64,000 nucleotides of DNA from Solen grandis (Eukaryota; Mollusca; Bivalvia; Adapedonta; Solenidae), in assembly GCA_021229015.1 (NCBI GenBank), contig CM037790.1, positions 51,530,997 through 51,594,996 on the forward strand, given 5' to 3'. Under the pieces are notes generated by a model. It did no database searches and was not told where the DNA came from. It saw only the letters and a program-made list of their open reading frames with translations. A program made the position numbers and the translations under genes. This document shows, one piece after another, positions 43,637-56,335 of the stretch. Position 1 is the stretch's first letter. Each line of letters begins with the position of its first letter.

Positions 43637-44610
43637 AAACTTCTATTGATTTTTAAAACAATGAATTGTCTTCATTAATTTGTCAAGCAAGATGTACCCC
43701 CCCCTCTCTCTCTCTCTCTCTCTCTTTGCCTCTGGCTGTGTTTATCTCTCGTTTTCTGTCTCTCTCTCTATTTGTCTCTGTCTGTCCATCTGTCTGCCTT
43801 TGTCTCTCTCTCCCTATCTTTGCCCAACTGTCAGTCACACTGACTCTCTTCATCTGCTGCCTCTCTCTCTATCTCAGGGTGTGTCAATATATATAGAGAC
43901 CTGTCCCTATTACAAAAAGATTAAAAATCTACATATATAACACAGACAACTGAAATCAAACATTACATATTTGTTTCAAATTTCTTTCACTGTCTTTCTT
44001 ATCTTTATAGAGCATGATAAAGATGAATAAAAAGGCTGAACTAATAGTTTGAAAATCTTTAAAGCCTCTTCAAACCTTGAACTCTTTCCAGTTAAAGCAC
44101 AAATGGAAGCATTAATTCAAATTACAGCTAAATTTCTGCTATTTACATATCCTTTTAAGGCCTGTTTTAGGTCTCAAAAAGCCTACACTTGAACATTTTT
44201 GGCTACTTATCAACATAAAGAGATGTTTATCTCTTGTTGGACCTGCATAGGTCACCCCGGTACTATCTATAGGGCACATGATTTTGTTCAAATCTGCATA
44301 CAGTGTCAGTGATTGAATCAACACGTCAGGGAGTCCAGGAGGCCATATTAAAGTCATCACCGACAGTATTCCAGCCATAAAGGGAATATGTCTAAATAAG
44401 GCCTCAGTGCCATAATCACGTCATAAAAACCTTGAAAAACCCTTTTTTCCAATAATTTGTAAAAATTTATTAATGAATTCCAGCCAGGTACCAAACACCA
44501 CAACCACCCCACTGTTATGGAGTTGACACTGACACTAGAACCGCAGAATTACCACACACATTGGAATCTTTATTAATATCAAAGCTATGCACAACTCCTT
44601 CACTGTATAT

Positions 44611-44852
44611 TTAACCCTTTCCCTCATATAGACTCATTTTGACGCACTCAATAGGTACCATATAAAGCCTGATCTGCAGAAAACCACAGTTAAACCTTAC
44701 CAAATTTAATTACAAAATCCTCATTTCCAGACCACTGAGGAGCAGCGAACAGCATAAAACCTGATCAGCCTGCGAGTTACTCGCAGGCTGATCTGGTTTT
44801 ATGCTGTTCGCATAGGTCTTTTCATGGTATCCTCTATGAGGGAAAGGGTTAA
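44611..44852 (-). mobile_element. TTAA hairpin MITE, copy 5
   Basis: Element 44615-44848 in opposite orientation to copies 1-4, TTAA on both sides, intact hairpin. Confidence 0.82.
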
Positions 44853-44941
44853 ACATGGTAAAGAACAGAATCTGACATTGCTTGATTACAAAGTTTGTAA
44901 CTTTGTATATATATATATATATATGCTACAATCATATTCTA

Positions 44942-45349
44942 TGCATGGTTCGATCAGTCTAATATTCAATTAATACATTGTATAACGAATCATTGTCAAA
45001 TGGCAACCAAATGGCAAACTTAACAAAGTAATAACGCGAAATGTCAACAATTTGTTCATCTTTATAAGTCTGCTCCACTATCTTTTTTTTTGGTCGATTT
45101 TGAATTGAGTGACATGATTGGTTGATGTGAAATTGATATCGTCAGATTGTGGGAAATGCTTGCATAGATGTATTACATCATCCACTGGGAATTAAAAAAA
45201 AAAAAATGGAAGTTGAGAGAGGATCAGATTTAAAAATATGTACAAATTGTTACATTTTGCGTTATTAAATGTACTTTATAAAGCTTGCCTTTTGACAATG
45301 ATTCATTACACCATGTGTTAATTGAGTATCCGACTGATCGAAGCGTGCA
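44942..45349. mobile_element. Foldback-type element with about 110-bp terminal inverted repeats
   Basis: Left arm about 44942-45062 and right arm about 45238-45349 are imperfect reverse complements (roughly 80% by eye). Shared blocks include TTCGATCAGTC, AATTAA.ACAT, GAATCATTGTCAAA and AATAACGC.AAATGT. The 175-bp centre has no coding. Confidence 0.7.
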
Positions 45350-45441
45350 GAAAATATAATGAAACATACATTTGTACAATGTTACAACCTCCATAATCAA
45401 TTGATATCAGATTCCATTCCTTTATATGTTCATTATACAGT

Positions 45442-45613
45442 ATAGCCCTTTCCCTCATAGAGGATACCATGAAAAGACCTGCTCCTCAGTGGTCTGGTAA
45501 TGAGGATTTTGTAATTAAATTTGGTAAGGTTTAACTGTGGTTTTCTGCAGATCAGGCTTTATGTGATACCTATTGAGTGCGTCAAAATGAGTCTATATGA
45601 GGGAAAGGGATAG
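45442..45613 (+). mobile_element. TTAA-family MITE copy 6, hairpin deleted, ATAG flanks
   Basis: Element 45446-45609, 164 bp. Both ends match the family, but GAAAAGACCT runs straight into GCTCCTCAGT, so about 70 bp (the whole hairpin) is missing. The flanks are ATAG/ATAG instead of TTAA. Confidence 0.8.
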
Positions 45614-45689
45614 AGGGATAAAAAAAAATCATAATTCTGCAGTTCTAGTGCCAGTGGGAGCAGATGATAGAGGATCTACCCTGTTTGGT

Positions 45690-45826
45690 CATACAATATT
45701 GTAGCTCAGAGCTCAGATTCTATGCAGTCTGCATGGAAATGAAATATTTACTTTACAGATCAGTAAATTAATATCTATCAAGTGATAAATTTCTACATGA
45801 ATATTCATGAGGTAAAGGGATTAACA
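45690..45826 (+). repeat. M2 repeat, uninterrupted fragment
   Basis: CATACAATATTGTAGCTCAG, AGATTCTATGCAGTCTGCAT, TTAATATCTATCAAGTGATA and ATGAATATTCATGAGGTAAA follow in order. This is the reference for the nested copy at 8690-9110. Confidence 0.5.
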
Positions 45827-46478
45827 TGGCCTTCTTGTTCTCAGCTTTAACAATAATGAGTCCCTGGGACTCTTTGCTTTGAAAAATTTCAAAGGTCAAA
45901 CCAAGGCAGTAGATGAGATTGGAGGTCTGAGTTGTCTGGAAAATACAAGATAAAACACTCAAGAAATCTAAAGCTTGCTTTAGACTGGACAGTGATTTTG
46001 AATTTGATAAACATAAGGGCTTCAATTAGAAAAAAAAAAATGGTACAAACATGCACAAATTGTGCAGGTAAGTGTATGATGTGCACTGATCATGATATTA
46101 TATTACGTGGTTTCTTTATGGTTATATTTATTTCACAACAATAAGACAGACAGTGATATCACTGATGAACATCTCCTCCATGGCTGACTGTGTTGTTCTT
46201 GTGGCTTTTGATGTGTGAAGAGACCAAAGTACCAAAGGAAAACTCTTGTGTCCGCTCAGACAACCAAATAGCTTGTCACATACAACAACAGACCATCCAG
46301 GGATCAAACCTGGGTTGTAATGGTGAAAAACCTGAGTTTTAATTACTATACAATCACGTATTTCAAATTAAGACTATTTTTAAAACTATGTATGTTTTAT
46401 ATCTTGTCATCAACACACGAAAGTATCCAGAAAATGTTGAATATACAAACTAATATCCTTTCTCTTTAATACATAACG

Positions 46479-46553
46479 AGGGATGAAAGCGAAACTATGC
46501 TAAGTGCATATAAATATAAAAGCTCTTAGCATAGTTTCGCTCTCACTCCTCAA
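46479..46553. mobile_element. Short palindromic element
   Basis: Perfect 17-bp arms AGCGAAACTATGCTAAG (46488-46504) and CTTAGCATAGTTTCGCT (46525-46541) with a 20-nt spacer. Imperfect complementarity extends outward (GAGGGATGA / TCACTCCTC). Confidence 0.65.
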
Positions 46554-46659
46554 TAATAAATGTACTATTTCTGATCATTCTGGTAAAGCTCCACAATATA
46601 ATTACAGCTACCAACAATATCATTAAATACTTTGTTTTAACCAGTTTTTGCAAGTTATA

Positions 46660-46790
46660 CTCTCAACAGTTCCTAGATTGGACCAGTACTTTGTGTCTGA
46701 GAAGGTCATGAAAGCAGGTTTGCTCCCATCAGGATTCAATCACACAACTATCAGATCCAGTCATTAAACCATGTAGGCTGTCCTTTTTGT
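46660..46790 (-). repeat. tRNA-derived SINE, minus strand
   Basis: GATTGGACCAGTACTTTGTG, GGTCATGAAAG, antisense B box GGATTCAATCAC, antisense A box TCATTAAACCATG. Fourth copy of the 11576 family. Confidence 0.55.
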
Positions 46791-46799
46791 TCAATATTC

Positions 46800-49700
46800 C
46801 ATGTATCAGTTTATATGTGTAAATCCATACTGATCTATGTCATAAAGTCTTTAAGTACTTCAAAGCCTAATCTTCATACACGGGAATTAGACCTTGAGCA
46901 CAGTGAAGGTCAAAATAGAGACACATTTACCTACCACAGGTTTGCATCCAAATTTGTGTCATCCCTATATCAATGGCAGTGAAAACTGATACAACAAAAT
47001 GTACCAGCCTTTATGGCATGCTTGTGAAAAGTAAGTTTTAAGGCGAGACATAAGATAATCACAGTCATTTAACTCAGCAGCTTTTGAAATATCTCTGTGG
47101 AGAAGTGAATTATACAGTAAATTTTAAGGGCATTTAAAAAACAAACACCCATCTGAAATGTACACAGTTGTCTAACGACACTGTCTAAAAGTGTAAGAAA
47201 TAACCTTCAAACAGGGAGCCGCAGGATAGATAAGCTAATATGTATGTAATTCACAGAATCTGGTAACAATAAAATGAAGGTGTCCATTGGACCCACACGG
47301 CCCATTCATCAGCAAGTATACAGATAAGGCTGTAGCAGATATGGCAGCCCCTCAACTTCTTATTCTCTCATTTTGAAGATAAATAGATGGCAAATAATGC
47401 TCCTGTGTTGACATTTGCCAGGCGTATATTTGAAGGCAAACTGAGATAGTAGTTAAGGTGGCAGGTAGATATGTAGGCACAGAAGAATGGAGAAAAATAA
47501 AGTGAAAATGTAGCCTCATGGCCTGCCTCATTTTAGAAGATATAAAACAGAGTTGATGAGTTCCAACCACTGTAAGATCAGAGAGGGTAGAATCTGATCA
47601 ATGTTATCACATGAGGGTCCTGCAGCTGATCTGGAAGAGGGGCTTTTATAAACCATTGTAATGAAGCAAATGTAAGAACACCTCATGCTGGAATTTTCTC
47701 TCTCTCTCTCTCTTTCTTTATTTTAGTGCCTAGCAGTGTAATATTAACACTTTCTATTCTAGGATTAAATACCAAAACATAAAAGAGTCCTGACCCCTTG
47801 TCCCCCAGCTCTGGATCTATGAATGCATTTTTAATCAGTCTAAGTGTTTAACATATCTTTTCAAACAATCTTCTGCATTTTCAAGCCTAATGCAAATGAA
47901 TTCTTTACTTGGAAAAATGTTGATTTTAAACATGGTTCACTACTAAATAATGACTACTTCATCGAATGATTTCCTTCACTCTTTCCTTGTGTAATCTTGA
48001 GTAATTTTGAGTAATCAGCTTTTTTCCAACTGATTTCTTGATGTTTCAGACTTTCCTTGTTTTTGCTATATCACATTACTCATTTTGCACTCGCATTACA
48101 TAGTCACTTAACGATATGGACACAAATACACACTTGTAAAACCAAACCCACCACCACAAAATTAAGTCAACCTAACTATAAAATCAGGTTCATATTGTTT
48201 ATAAAATCTACATGTAAGATCTTGATTTTAATAAAAAGGGTAATTAAATCTGTACATATTCTTGATTTGATATATACAATATAAAACATGGCAAAGTAAA
48301 AGTATAGGCCACATAGCCCTTCCTACATTCCATTCAAACTGGGATTCTAATTAAGCGGGCCCAACCCCAACCATCCCATCTCTTTATGGCCCCACACCAG
48401 CTGCCTCCCCAGTCAACCTACTGCCACTGGGATCCATCATATCTCTCCTCTTTAACTCAAAAAGAAATAAACTCTCATTTCTTATAATGTAAAAATCTTT
48501 CCAGTGCACCTGTAATCACGTCATCTGGCACTGGAGTTAATTCCTTTAGGCCAAGGAAAGATACATTTTGTTTTAAGTACATTTATTCAAATACCAAAAC
48601 AGGGGTGATTGTGTACATTTCCTTTATTCAAGTAAAGAATAATTTAAAAAGACACAATTTATTGCCACCCCCACATATCATTAAACTTAAATAAGCACCA
48701 TAAGTATGAGATTTTTGACAAAAAAACAACAACAACATGTTTTTAATTGACAGATGGAGAAAAAAAAATGTTTAGACTATTAGAAAGGCTCGACAGAAGC
48801 AGAGATTAATTGTTTCTGGGCCTTAGAGGTCTCTAAGCTGAGAAGTGTTTTTAATGAAAATGAAACCAAGAGCTAAATGCAACCAGGAAGTCATTTCCCA
48901 TTTTAATTAAAATGATCTGGAAGCAGGCCTGCCTGTAGAGAGAGACAACATAAATACAACTCAAGAGTTATAATTAAAGTAGGTGCCCCAATCCACAGAG
49001 CAGAAGCCCTTAATTGCTTGCATCAGTGAAAAAAAATGTTTACTTGAGTAACTGGTCTTAGATATTAGTTAGGCAGATAACAGGAGTAAAGGTTGAAGAG
49101 CAATTTAAACACAGGTGATTTATTACTGTAGTCAGGATGGATGATTAACCCCTTTCATCAGTAATTGAAGACATATTGAGAGCATCTGCTAATTATCTGC
49201 TTTATGAGTTTGGTAGTAAAAGAAAAAATAATCTTTAAAATAAAATGCTCATTAGATATGCTTAATCAATACCTTAGGACCCCTTACATGCACATACAGA
49301 CTCACAGAAACACAACACAATCTGTTGTGATATTCTGAAGCAAGAAAACTTTTTTTTTAAGTTCTTTTGTATGTTTATCAAAAGTACATGACTAAAACCC
49401 TAATCAGTAAAATGTTAATGTCTCAAAACTAGACTGACATTACAAAATTTACTGTTGGTTATTGTTTGTAGGGTCAATAAAAAAAATTAAAAAATAAAAA
49501 AAAAAGGATGAAAGAAGCCATAAATGATCTCTGTGACATTTTAGGAAATAAATAAAGTGCAGACTTACAAAAACTATATAGAACTGTAAAAGAGGGATAT
49601 GTAATTTAAGTTGTATGTTTGCAGCAAGCAAGGCAAACATTGTTGAATCTCTCTGAGCACAAAGAAACCAAAATGAACTGTTTATATCGGTACAGTACAA

Positions 49701-51570
49701 TGAAGAGGAAGCCAATCGACATCCCAGACCTGGACAAGTGATCCAATCATTAATTTACTTGGTAAAACCATTGTTTTGCAATCAAGCTGAATGTTTTTTA
49801 TCAGAGAAGCTGTGTCAACAGTGCCTTTGATGTGAGAAACCATTCAGCCCAGATTTTATTATGACACACCAGACCAAGTGGGTGGGGCACGTCCAGGTAA
49901 ATGTTACTGGATGTGATCAACGGTTGAATAAGGCATCTGCTAGTTGCCGCAAATCGATAAGTTACCTGCATGGATGATACTGCAGGGCTTCTAATTCCTT
50001 CTCTATCCATCGGTGTCTTTCCCCTTAGAAAATTTCATTAAATTTGTCCAGTTTTCTAAGAAATTGCTATTTACCCCAGTGTTGTTTTTTTCTTACCACA
50101 AACTTGAGAAAATTTACTACCTAAAATATGGTATTAAGGCCACTTCCCATCATCAGAAAAAAAAAAACCAGACCTGTGATATACACACAATTAGTGCAAT
50201 CATTCCTAGTCACAATGTTTGACACAGAAAGGAAAAAAGAAAGAATAATTGAGGAAAACAGGAAAATGATCAGATCCAGTTTGTTGTAAACTAGTAGGTT
50301 TGATTAGCATGTTGAAGAAACAAACATTAACAGTTAATAAAATAGCATATTTTGTCTGTAAAAAAATGACACACAACATTTAACAATTCAAAAGAACAAT
50401 CTCTCCTTCTCTCTCTCTCTCTCTCTCTCCCCCTACCTCTGGCTGTATATCTATCTTATCCTCCCTCTCCCTCACTCTCTCTTAACTAATAAACATGTCT
50501 ATATAAAAAAAAGGTCAATGGATAAAATATGACTGTCATCATAAGTTACCATCTACAATAAGTACAAAAGAGATAAGAAAAGACAAGAAATATGTGGCAG
50601 ATAAAGCAGTAGATAAACAAAGAGCCTCACACAAAAATGCTCCGGAATGTGCAACTGCGTTATAAATCAAGATAACTCATTCTAACAGCAGACAACATAC
50701 TTTATCACACAGATTAAATCAACAAGTCTTCCAAACCTTCCCTATGGCAGATTATCAATAAAAAAAAAGTCTTAATCTTCCTAAACAGGGAAACTTAAGT
50801 GTCTTCTTGTGTTAAACTTCACTCTCACGTATTGGCTTCATCTTTAAAAGGTGAATAATGATTCATGTTTTAACAAAAATGCTGAAACATCTGTCTGTTG
50901 CTGCTATAAAATATCAAGCTTAATCTCTTTTTACAAAATATAAAAAGAAATAAAATCTGATCAGGAAGTAATAAAAGATATCTATCAATTAAAGTAGAGT
51001 AAATCTTAAAAAAAGGAAACTATGCCATACGTTTTCCAATTCAAACATGATAAGTTAAATCAACAGTCCAACTTAATTTCTTCAAACTCTAAACTAAAAC
51101 AAATTCTGAAAATGATAACAGAGTGAGGGTATGGTGAAAATTCCGATAACAAGTAGCATATGCAAATTCATTATCCAGATAGTTTCTGTCTTATATAAGA
51201 CCCTAATCAGATTGTGTATGAAGATCAAAATGATCATGTAAATCATTCTGAAGGGATGAGGGGAATAGAAAATGACAGGAGAGGACAGAAAAAACTAGTG
51301 TGAAATGATATCATCTTTAAATGTCAAATCACATGACATAATAACATAATATGCAAAGCTGTCTCTTGATTTATTACCAAGGTAATATTTTCTTTTTCCT
51401 TCAGTCATGATTATGTAAGTTACTTCTTCCTCTCAGACAGACAGACAGTCAAGAATTAAGTTTAAGCCTTAATAGAAGCTTGTTCTAGAAATAAAAAAAA
51501 AAAAAAAAAAAAAATGTGCATGACTAAAACTTCAATTATTATTATCAGTACTATAATAAGGAAGTTGCCC
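46800..51570. other. Long AT-rich stretch, no gene seen
   Basis: Only simple repeats were recognised (CT runs at 47697 and 50407, an A run near 51490). An open frame on the - strand at 49801-50010 has a GTAACT donor-like site but no family match, so it is not called. Confidence 0.4.
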
Positions 51571-51573
51571 ATA

Positions 51574-51811
51574 TTAACCCTTTCCCTCATATAGACTCAT
51601 TTTGACGCACTCAATAGGTACCACATAAAGCCTGATCTGCAGAAAACCACAGTTAAACCTTACCAAATTTAATTATAAAGTCCTCATTTCCAGACCACTG
51701 AGGAGCAGCGAACAGCATAAAACCTGATCAGCCTGCGAGTTACTCGCTGATCTGGTTTTATGCTGTTCGCATAGGTCTTTTCATGGTTTCCTCTATGAGG
51801 GAAAGGGTTAA
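51574..51811 (-). mobile_element. TTAA hairpin MITE, copy 7
   Basis: Element 51578-51807, opposite orientation, TTAA flanks. The hairpin apex is partly deleted: CTGCGAGTTACTCGCTGATC lacks part of one arm. Confidence 0.82.
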
Positions 51812-52769
51812 AGAAAAATTCTCATACATGATGAAACTAGAGACAGATTTTGCTACTAGAATATGGCAGGTTGACCCCTTCTGGAACTTAAATTACCTGA
51901 GGCATTGCACATTATTGAAGTGCTATTACTGTGCTATGACAGAAAAGGAACCCTGAAAATTATTCCAGTTTATAAGACAGCTTTTTGGCTTAAGTGCTGA
52001 TAACAGGGTTTTCATTATTATATACTGGTTTTTCATGTTGATAATTCTTTTGATTTAAAATGCAGGGAGTGTGTGGCAGGAGGCAATAAAGCAATCTGCT
52101 GTGATTATATGCCAGTCTGCTTTTTCATTTATAAGATATCTCTGTAATGGGAATAAAACAAATTCTCTAGATTCAAAGCAAATTTGGAATCAGTATCAGT
52201 TTAATCTTATGAGTTATCCTGAGGCAACTTACTCTTCCAATTTCAAACTAAGGAAAACATTAATACAATGAGCTAAACCCTTTAATACAAAATGTAATGT
52301 ATTAGTGTGTTCCTCAGAACAAGTTTCTCACCAACCTGATTTTGACTGATAATTCTTACAGTAATATTATTACTGCTACATGTGTAAGTTGAGCACATAA
52401 ATACATTTCTGATATTATAATTTGTAGGAAAGAGAACTAAGATCCAGGAATCACTCCAAGATATGGTCACATCAGCAATCAATGTTACCAATATAACCAT
52501 AATTGATCAGTAAAGACTTCTCCTCATTTTCTTTGGACCACTCACAAATAATGATTTCTTTTACATAACGCAATCATAGGAAAAACATTCCTTTGTAAGG
52601 ACCAATCAGAAATCATTCTTTCCTATTCATCAACCAATCAGGAAGTGCCATACTAAATATGAAAACAAGGAACAACTAGAGTTGCATCCGCAACATCATC
52701 GGTTTTCTCACTTAGATAAGCTTCATACAATGCTATTGTTACTTCTTCTATCATTCCTTTCACTTTTTT

Positions 52770-55700
52770 ATATGAAATTGTACCTCTTTTTTATAAAGCT
52801 AAATAAACTGTGTCCTACATTTGTAAAACAACCAATAAAGGTTAACATCATCCCGGCCGTGGTATACATTTAGCCAAGGAACAACAATGCCAAAACATTT
52901 TGAAACCTAGCCAGTAATTTGGAAAATATTTTTTAAAATTTTCACTTTAGACATATAAAACTAGTTCTGCCCCTGGGGGCCATGTTTTTACACGGATCCA
53001 AATAATATGAACAATCTTGGTAGACACTCAGCTAAAAGACATTTGTGCCAAAACATTTTGAAATCTGGCCAGTAGTTTTGGAAAAGAAGATTTTTAAAGT
53101 TTTTCAACTCCGTTGCCATGGCAACCAGAATTTCTCATAGAAATCAATTTTTTGAACAACTTTGAAAGGGGACCACCCAAGGAACATCCCTGTAAAGTTT
53201 CATCATAATTGGCCAACTGGTTAAGGATGAGACTTTGTTTGAATAAAATGTTGACGGATGCCAAACAAACGGAACAGTGTTAATATGTGTTCATTCATAT
53301 ATAAGAATAACAAAGTATTTTTAAATGTTAACTTTAATCATGGATCCAATATACTGTCTTTCATTGTTTACATGTAGGTCATCTTAGTGTAAACAAAGTA
53401 GATAAACAAAGTAGATAATATGAAATGAACATTGACTATTGGCAAAATAGGATATGTCACCGTAAAAAACATAACATTCAAAATGAGATTTTACTTGATA
53501 ACTGGAAGTATGAATTATGTTGTAATTATGCCAAATGTTAAGTGTTTAATTTTAAACAAAATAAAACACAAATCTGTCAAAATTAATTGGTGAAATAAAA
53601 AACAGATGTGCTAATTACATCTAAAAGAAATAAAAATATGATAGCTATGCAATGTAGTTATTATAGTTTTACTTATTTATGAAAAAGAGGCTTAGAAGAG
53701 AAGAAATGTAGAAATTCTAATAACTACACAATTTTAGTTAAAATACTGAAGTCTAGCAATTAAACAAGAAAATTTGTATATGATAAACTAAAAACACTGC
53801 TGTCTAAATATATTGCAAAACATCTGCAAGATGTACCAAACAAACCCATAAATATATATATATGGTTTTATTTGGTCCAAATCCTTGAAATGGCAAGCAG
53901 TACAAACAGGCAAGTTCAGTGGGTCAAATATAAATATACATTTGTATGCAATGTCAAGATACAAGAAGACAAAATCTAGATATTGTTAGGCAGTCAAATA
54001 AAAAGTACTAAAATCTACAATGTAATGAACATTTAAGTTAAACAAGACATAAATATGTAAACCAGATTATAGTATTTTGTTCTTTGTTTTATTTAGTAGT
54101 GATCTAATATTTTAACCAGGATAACATTAATACAGTGTATATTAAGATATTGTGCACTTAACGTGTATTATCCGTTTACCATTAAAAGGTTATGCTTCAT
54201 TTCTCACTTATTCTGTTATCTTAAAAAGTGAACAGATATACGCTAAAAACCGCTCTGTGGAACCAGTGTTTCGTTTTTCCGAACATCGCCATTACATTCG
54301 CTGCCGTAGCAACAATAAACTCCAAAAGAACAATAATTCTGCTACAAATCTACTTTTACTACTATTACATCATATACATAGATATTCTCTTTGTGTTTCC
54401 ATTAGTGTACATGCTGTATATATTCTTACATCATTTCCAAATGCTGTTTTACCCATATAACTTCAACTACTGCTACTGATGATGATAGCAATGCATTACG
54501 CGCTATTTGTGATAACTCTTATGTATTATAATTAGATAATTTACATTGTCCAATCTCTAATACATGTAAAATGTAATACTCGATAACACACCACCAATAT
54601 ACGTCTTTGACTTCGATGTTCTATCAGAGAGAGAGAGAGAGAGACAGAGAGAGAGAAATGTGTGTTTATGACGCGCCTACAGGTAAAGTACGGTCTATCA
54701 AACACAAAATTACATGTACATACGCTTTGAGCTATAGAATACACACACGATTTACGATTTAACAAGGTACAGCTTATTGGACATAGTCTGACCAGTTTTT
54801 ACCCGATCTTCAAAAACCGCACATCGTTAGAAGGATTGAAAATTAATCTTACTTTCTATTTCTTAAGGTGATATTGATTAGTGATGAACTTTCGAGATAA
54901 ACGTATGGCCAATACACTGAGAACTATACACACTCCCAGTTCACCAGTACAGGTAGACCAGCATTAGACTGCAGGAAAGTCACTTGACCGCGAGTTGTTT
55001 ACATCATCCCAGCTACGCTGTGGTCAAATGGCCAATAATACACTGAGAAATATACACACCCCAGTACAGGTAAGATAAGCGTTGGACTGAAATATTTTAA
55101 AAATTGGGCTTTCGCTACGTATGGGAAATCTAACATAACTCGACCATTTTTTACCCGATCTTCAAAAACTGCATATCGTTAGAAAGGTAAATAAACATTC
55201 TATAAATCTGATAATAAAATTATAATGATATGTGATTAACCTCTGAGATAAATGCAGAAAACCACTGTGTGTACCTATAATTGAGTTTTTTCATAATTAT
55301 TTTTTTCATTTGATGTCTGACTTTTAAAATTTTGGTACCGTTAGAAAGGTCTCTTAAAGCATAACATTTTATACCCGTTATGTCTCGATAGAATATTTAC
55401 CGTTTTTGAGCTATATGAGGTCAAAGAAAAAATCGATATTGCTGATATGACCTTGACCTTTACTACCTTTTATTATTTTAAAGTATAAGCTGATTAAGAA
55501 CATCATACTGCACATTCAGTGAAAATTTCATGAAAATCGAACAAGAAATAAATACAGGAGAACGAAAAAACATGAAAAAATGACGAAAAATGAAATATTT
55601 TAAAAACTTGAAATTTTTATTTTTTCCGTATTCAGTGATCTTTGAACGCCTCTAGCGGATAAACGGTGCATTTCCTGAAATTGCCACACTATATATTTTG

Positions 55701-56335
55701 TGCGGCTAGGTCTTGCGAATCTGTTTAAACAAACAAAATTCTTCTATCTTATCAAAGTCGGCCAATATTTCTGTTTAAAGGGACCTACCATATTTTCTCT
55801 TAAAAAACGCGTTATTTCCAAGATTCGAACTTTGGTCCCCTCCTGAACAGGAAATGATATCTTTTTGAACTTCTAGACCTATATATATTGTTGGGGTGCC
55901 AATAAGGAACAGAATAAAAAAAACCGTATCTAAATCCGACTTTGGATTTTGGAGATTTTTCAATACAATCAATTACATAATAAACGCCACCTAGCGGCAC
56001 AATGGGAGACAAATCTGAAAAAATGGCTCCTAAGGATCTAAGTCAGGACAATGTGAATAAGTGTTAAAAATTTCATGGTCGTAGCTTAATCCTACGTTAC
56101 TGTAGGCTCGGGACAAATTTTTGACAGAAGAAGAAAAATAAAAAAAAAAAAAAACAGAACAATAGGTTTTCGCACTTCGCAGTTGTGCGAAAACCTAAAA
56201 AAAAAATGACAAATAAACACAACGAGAACAATAGGTTTTCGCACTTCGCAGTTGTGCGAAAACCTAAAAAAAAAATGACAAATAAACACAACGAGAACAA
56301 TTTTCGCACTTCGCAGTTGTGCGAAAACCTAAAAA
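52770..56335. repeat. 2.3-kb tandem unit, copy 1 (with extra 1.24 kb)
   Basis: Head 52770-53126 (AAATTGTACCTCTTTTTTAT ... TTGCCATGGCAACC), an extra segment about 53127-54367 found only here, and body 54368-56335 (ATCATATACATAGATATTCT ... hairpins). Includes a (GA)n run, CCCGATCTTCAAAAACCGCA, a TATGACCTTGACCTTTACTA stretch, and three tandem terminal hairpins. Confidence 0.9.
56164..56330. repeat. 33-nt hairpin, three tandem copies
   Basis: AGGTTTTCGCAC / GTGCGAAAACCT, a 12-bp perfect stem with loop TTCGCAGTT, at 56164-56196, 56233-56265 and 56301-56330 (last lacks AGG). Each is preceded by ACAAATAAACACAACGAGAA plus CAAT or similar. Single copies end units 2 (58585-58615) and 3 (60776-60808). 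Confidence 0.92.

Larger units (their letters stand above)
41210..44600. other. No gene seen
   Basis: Contains the CACGTG patch at 42190-42226, an antisense tRNA-like SINE fragment near 42600-42690, a 13-bp tandem repeat (43572-43636) and a CT-rich tract (43700-43875). No supported exon. Confidence 0.4.

Noticed and set aside
49801..50010. 69-codon - strand frame with an internal CAG|GTAACT
   Set aside because: No homology recognised and not where a myosin P-loop exon would read correctly.
54541..54765. 74-codon frame on the - strand repeated three times (also 56857 and 59149)
   Set aside because: Part of the 2.3-kb tandem unit, low-complexity (Ser/Leu from the GA run); no splice or family support.
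56164..56196. Hairpin read as a transcription terminator
   Set aside because: Stem-loop terminators are a bacterial feature; here the hairpin is a recurrent repeat end in animal DNA.
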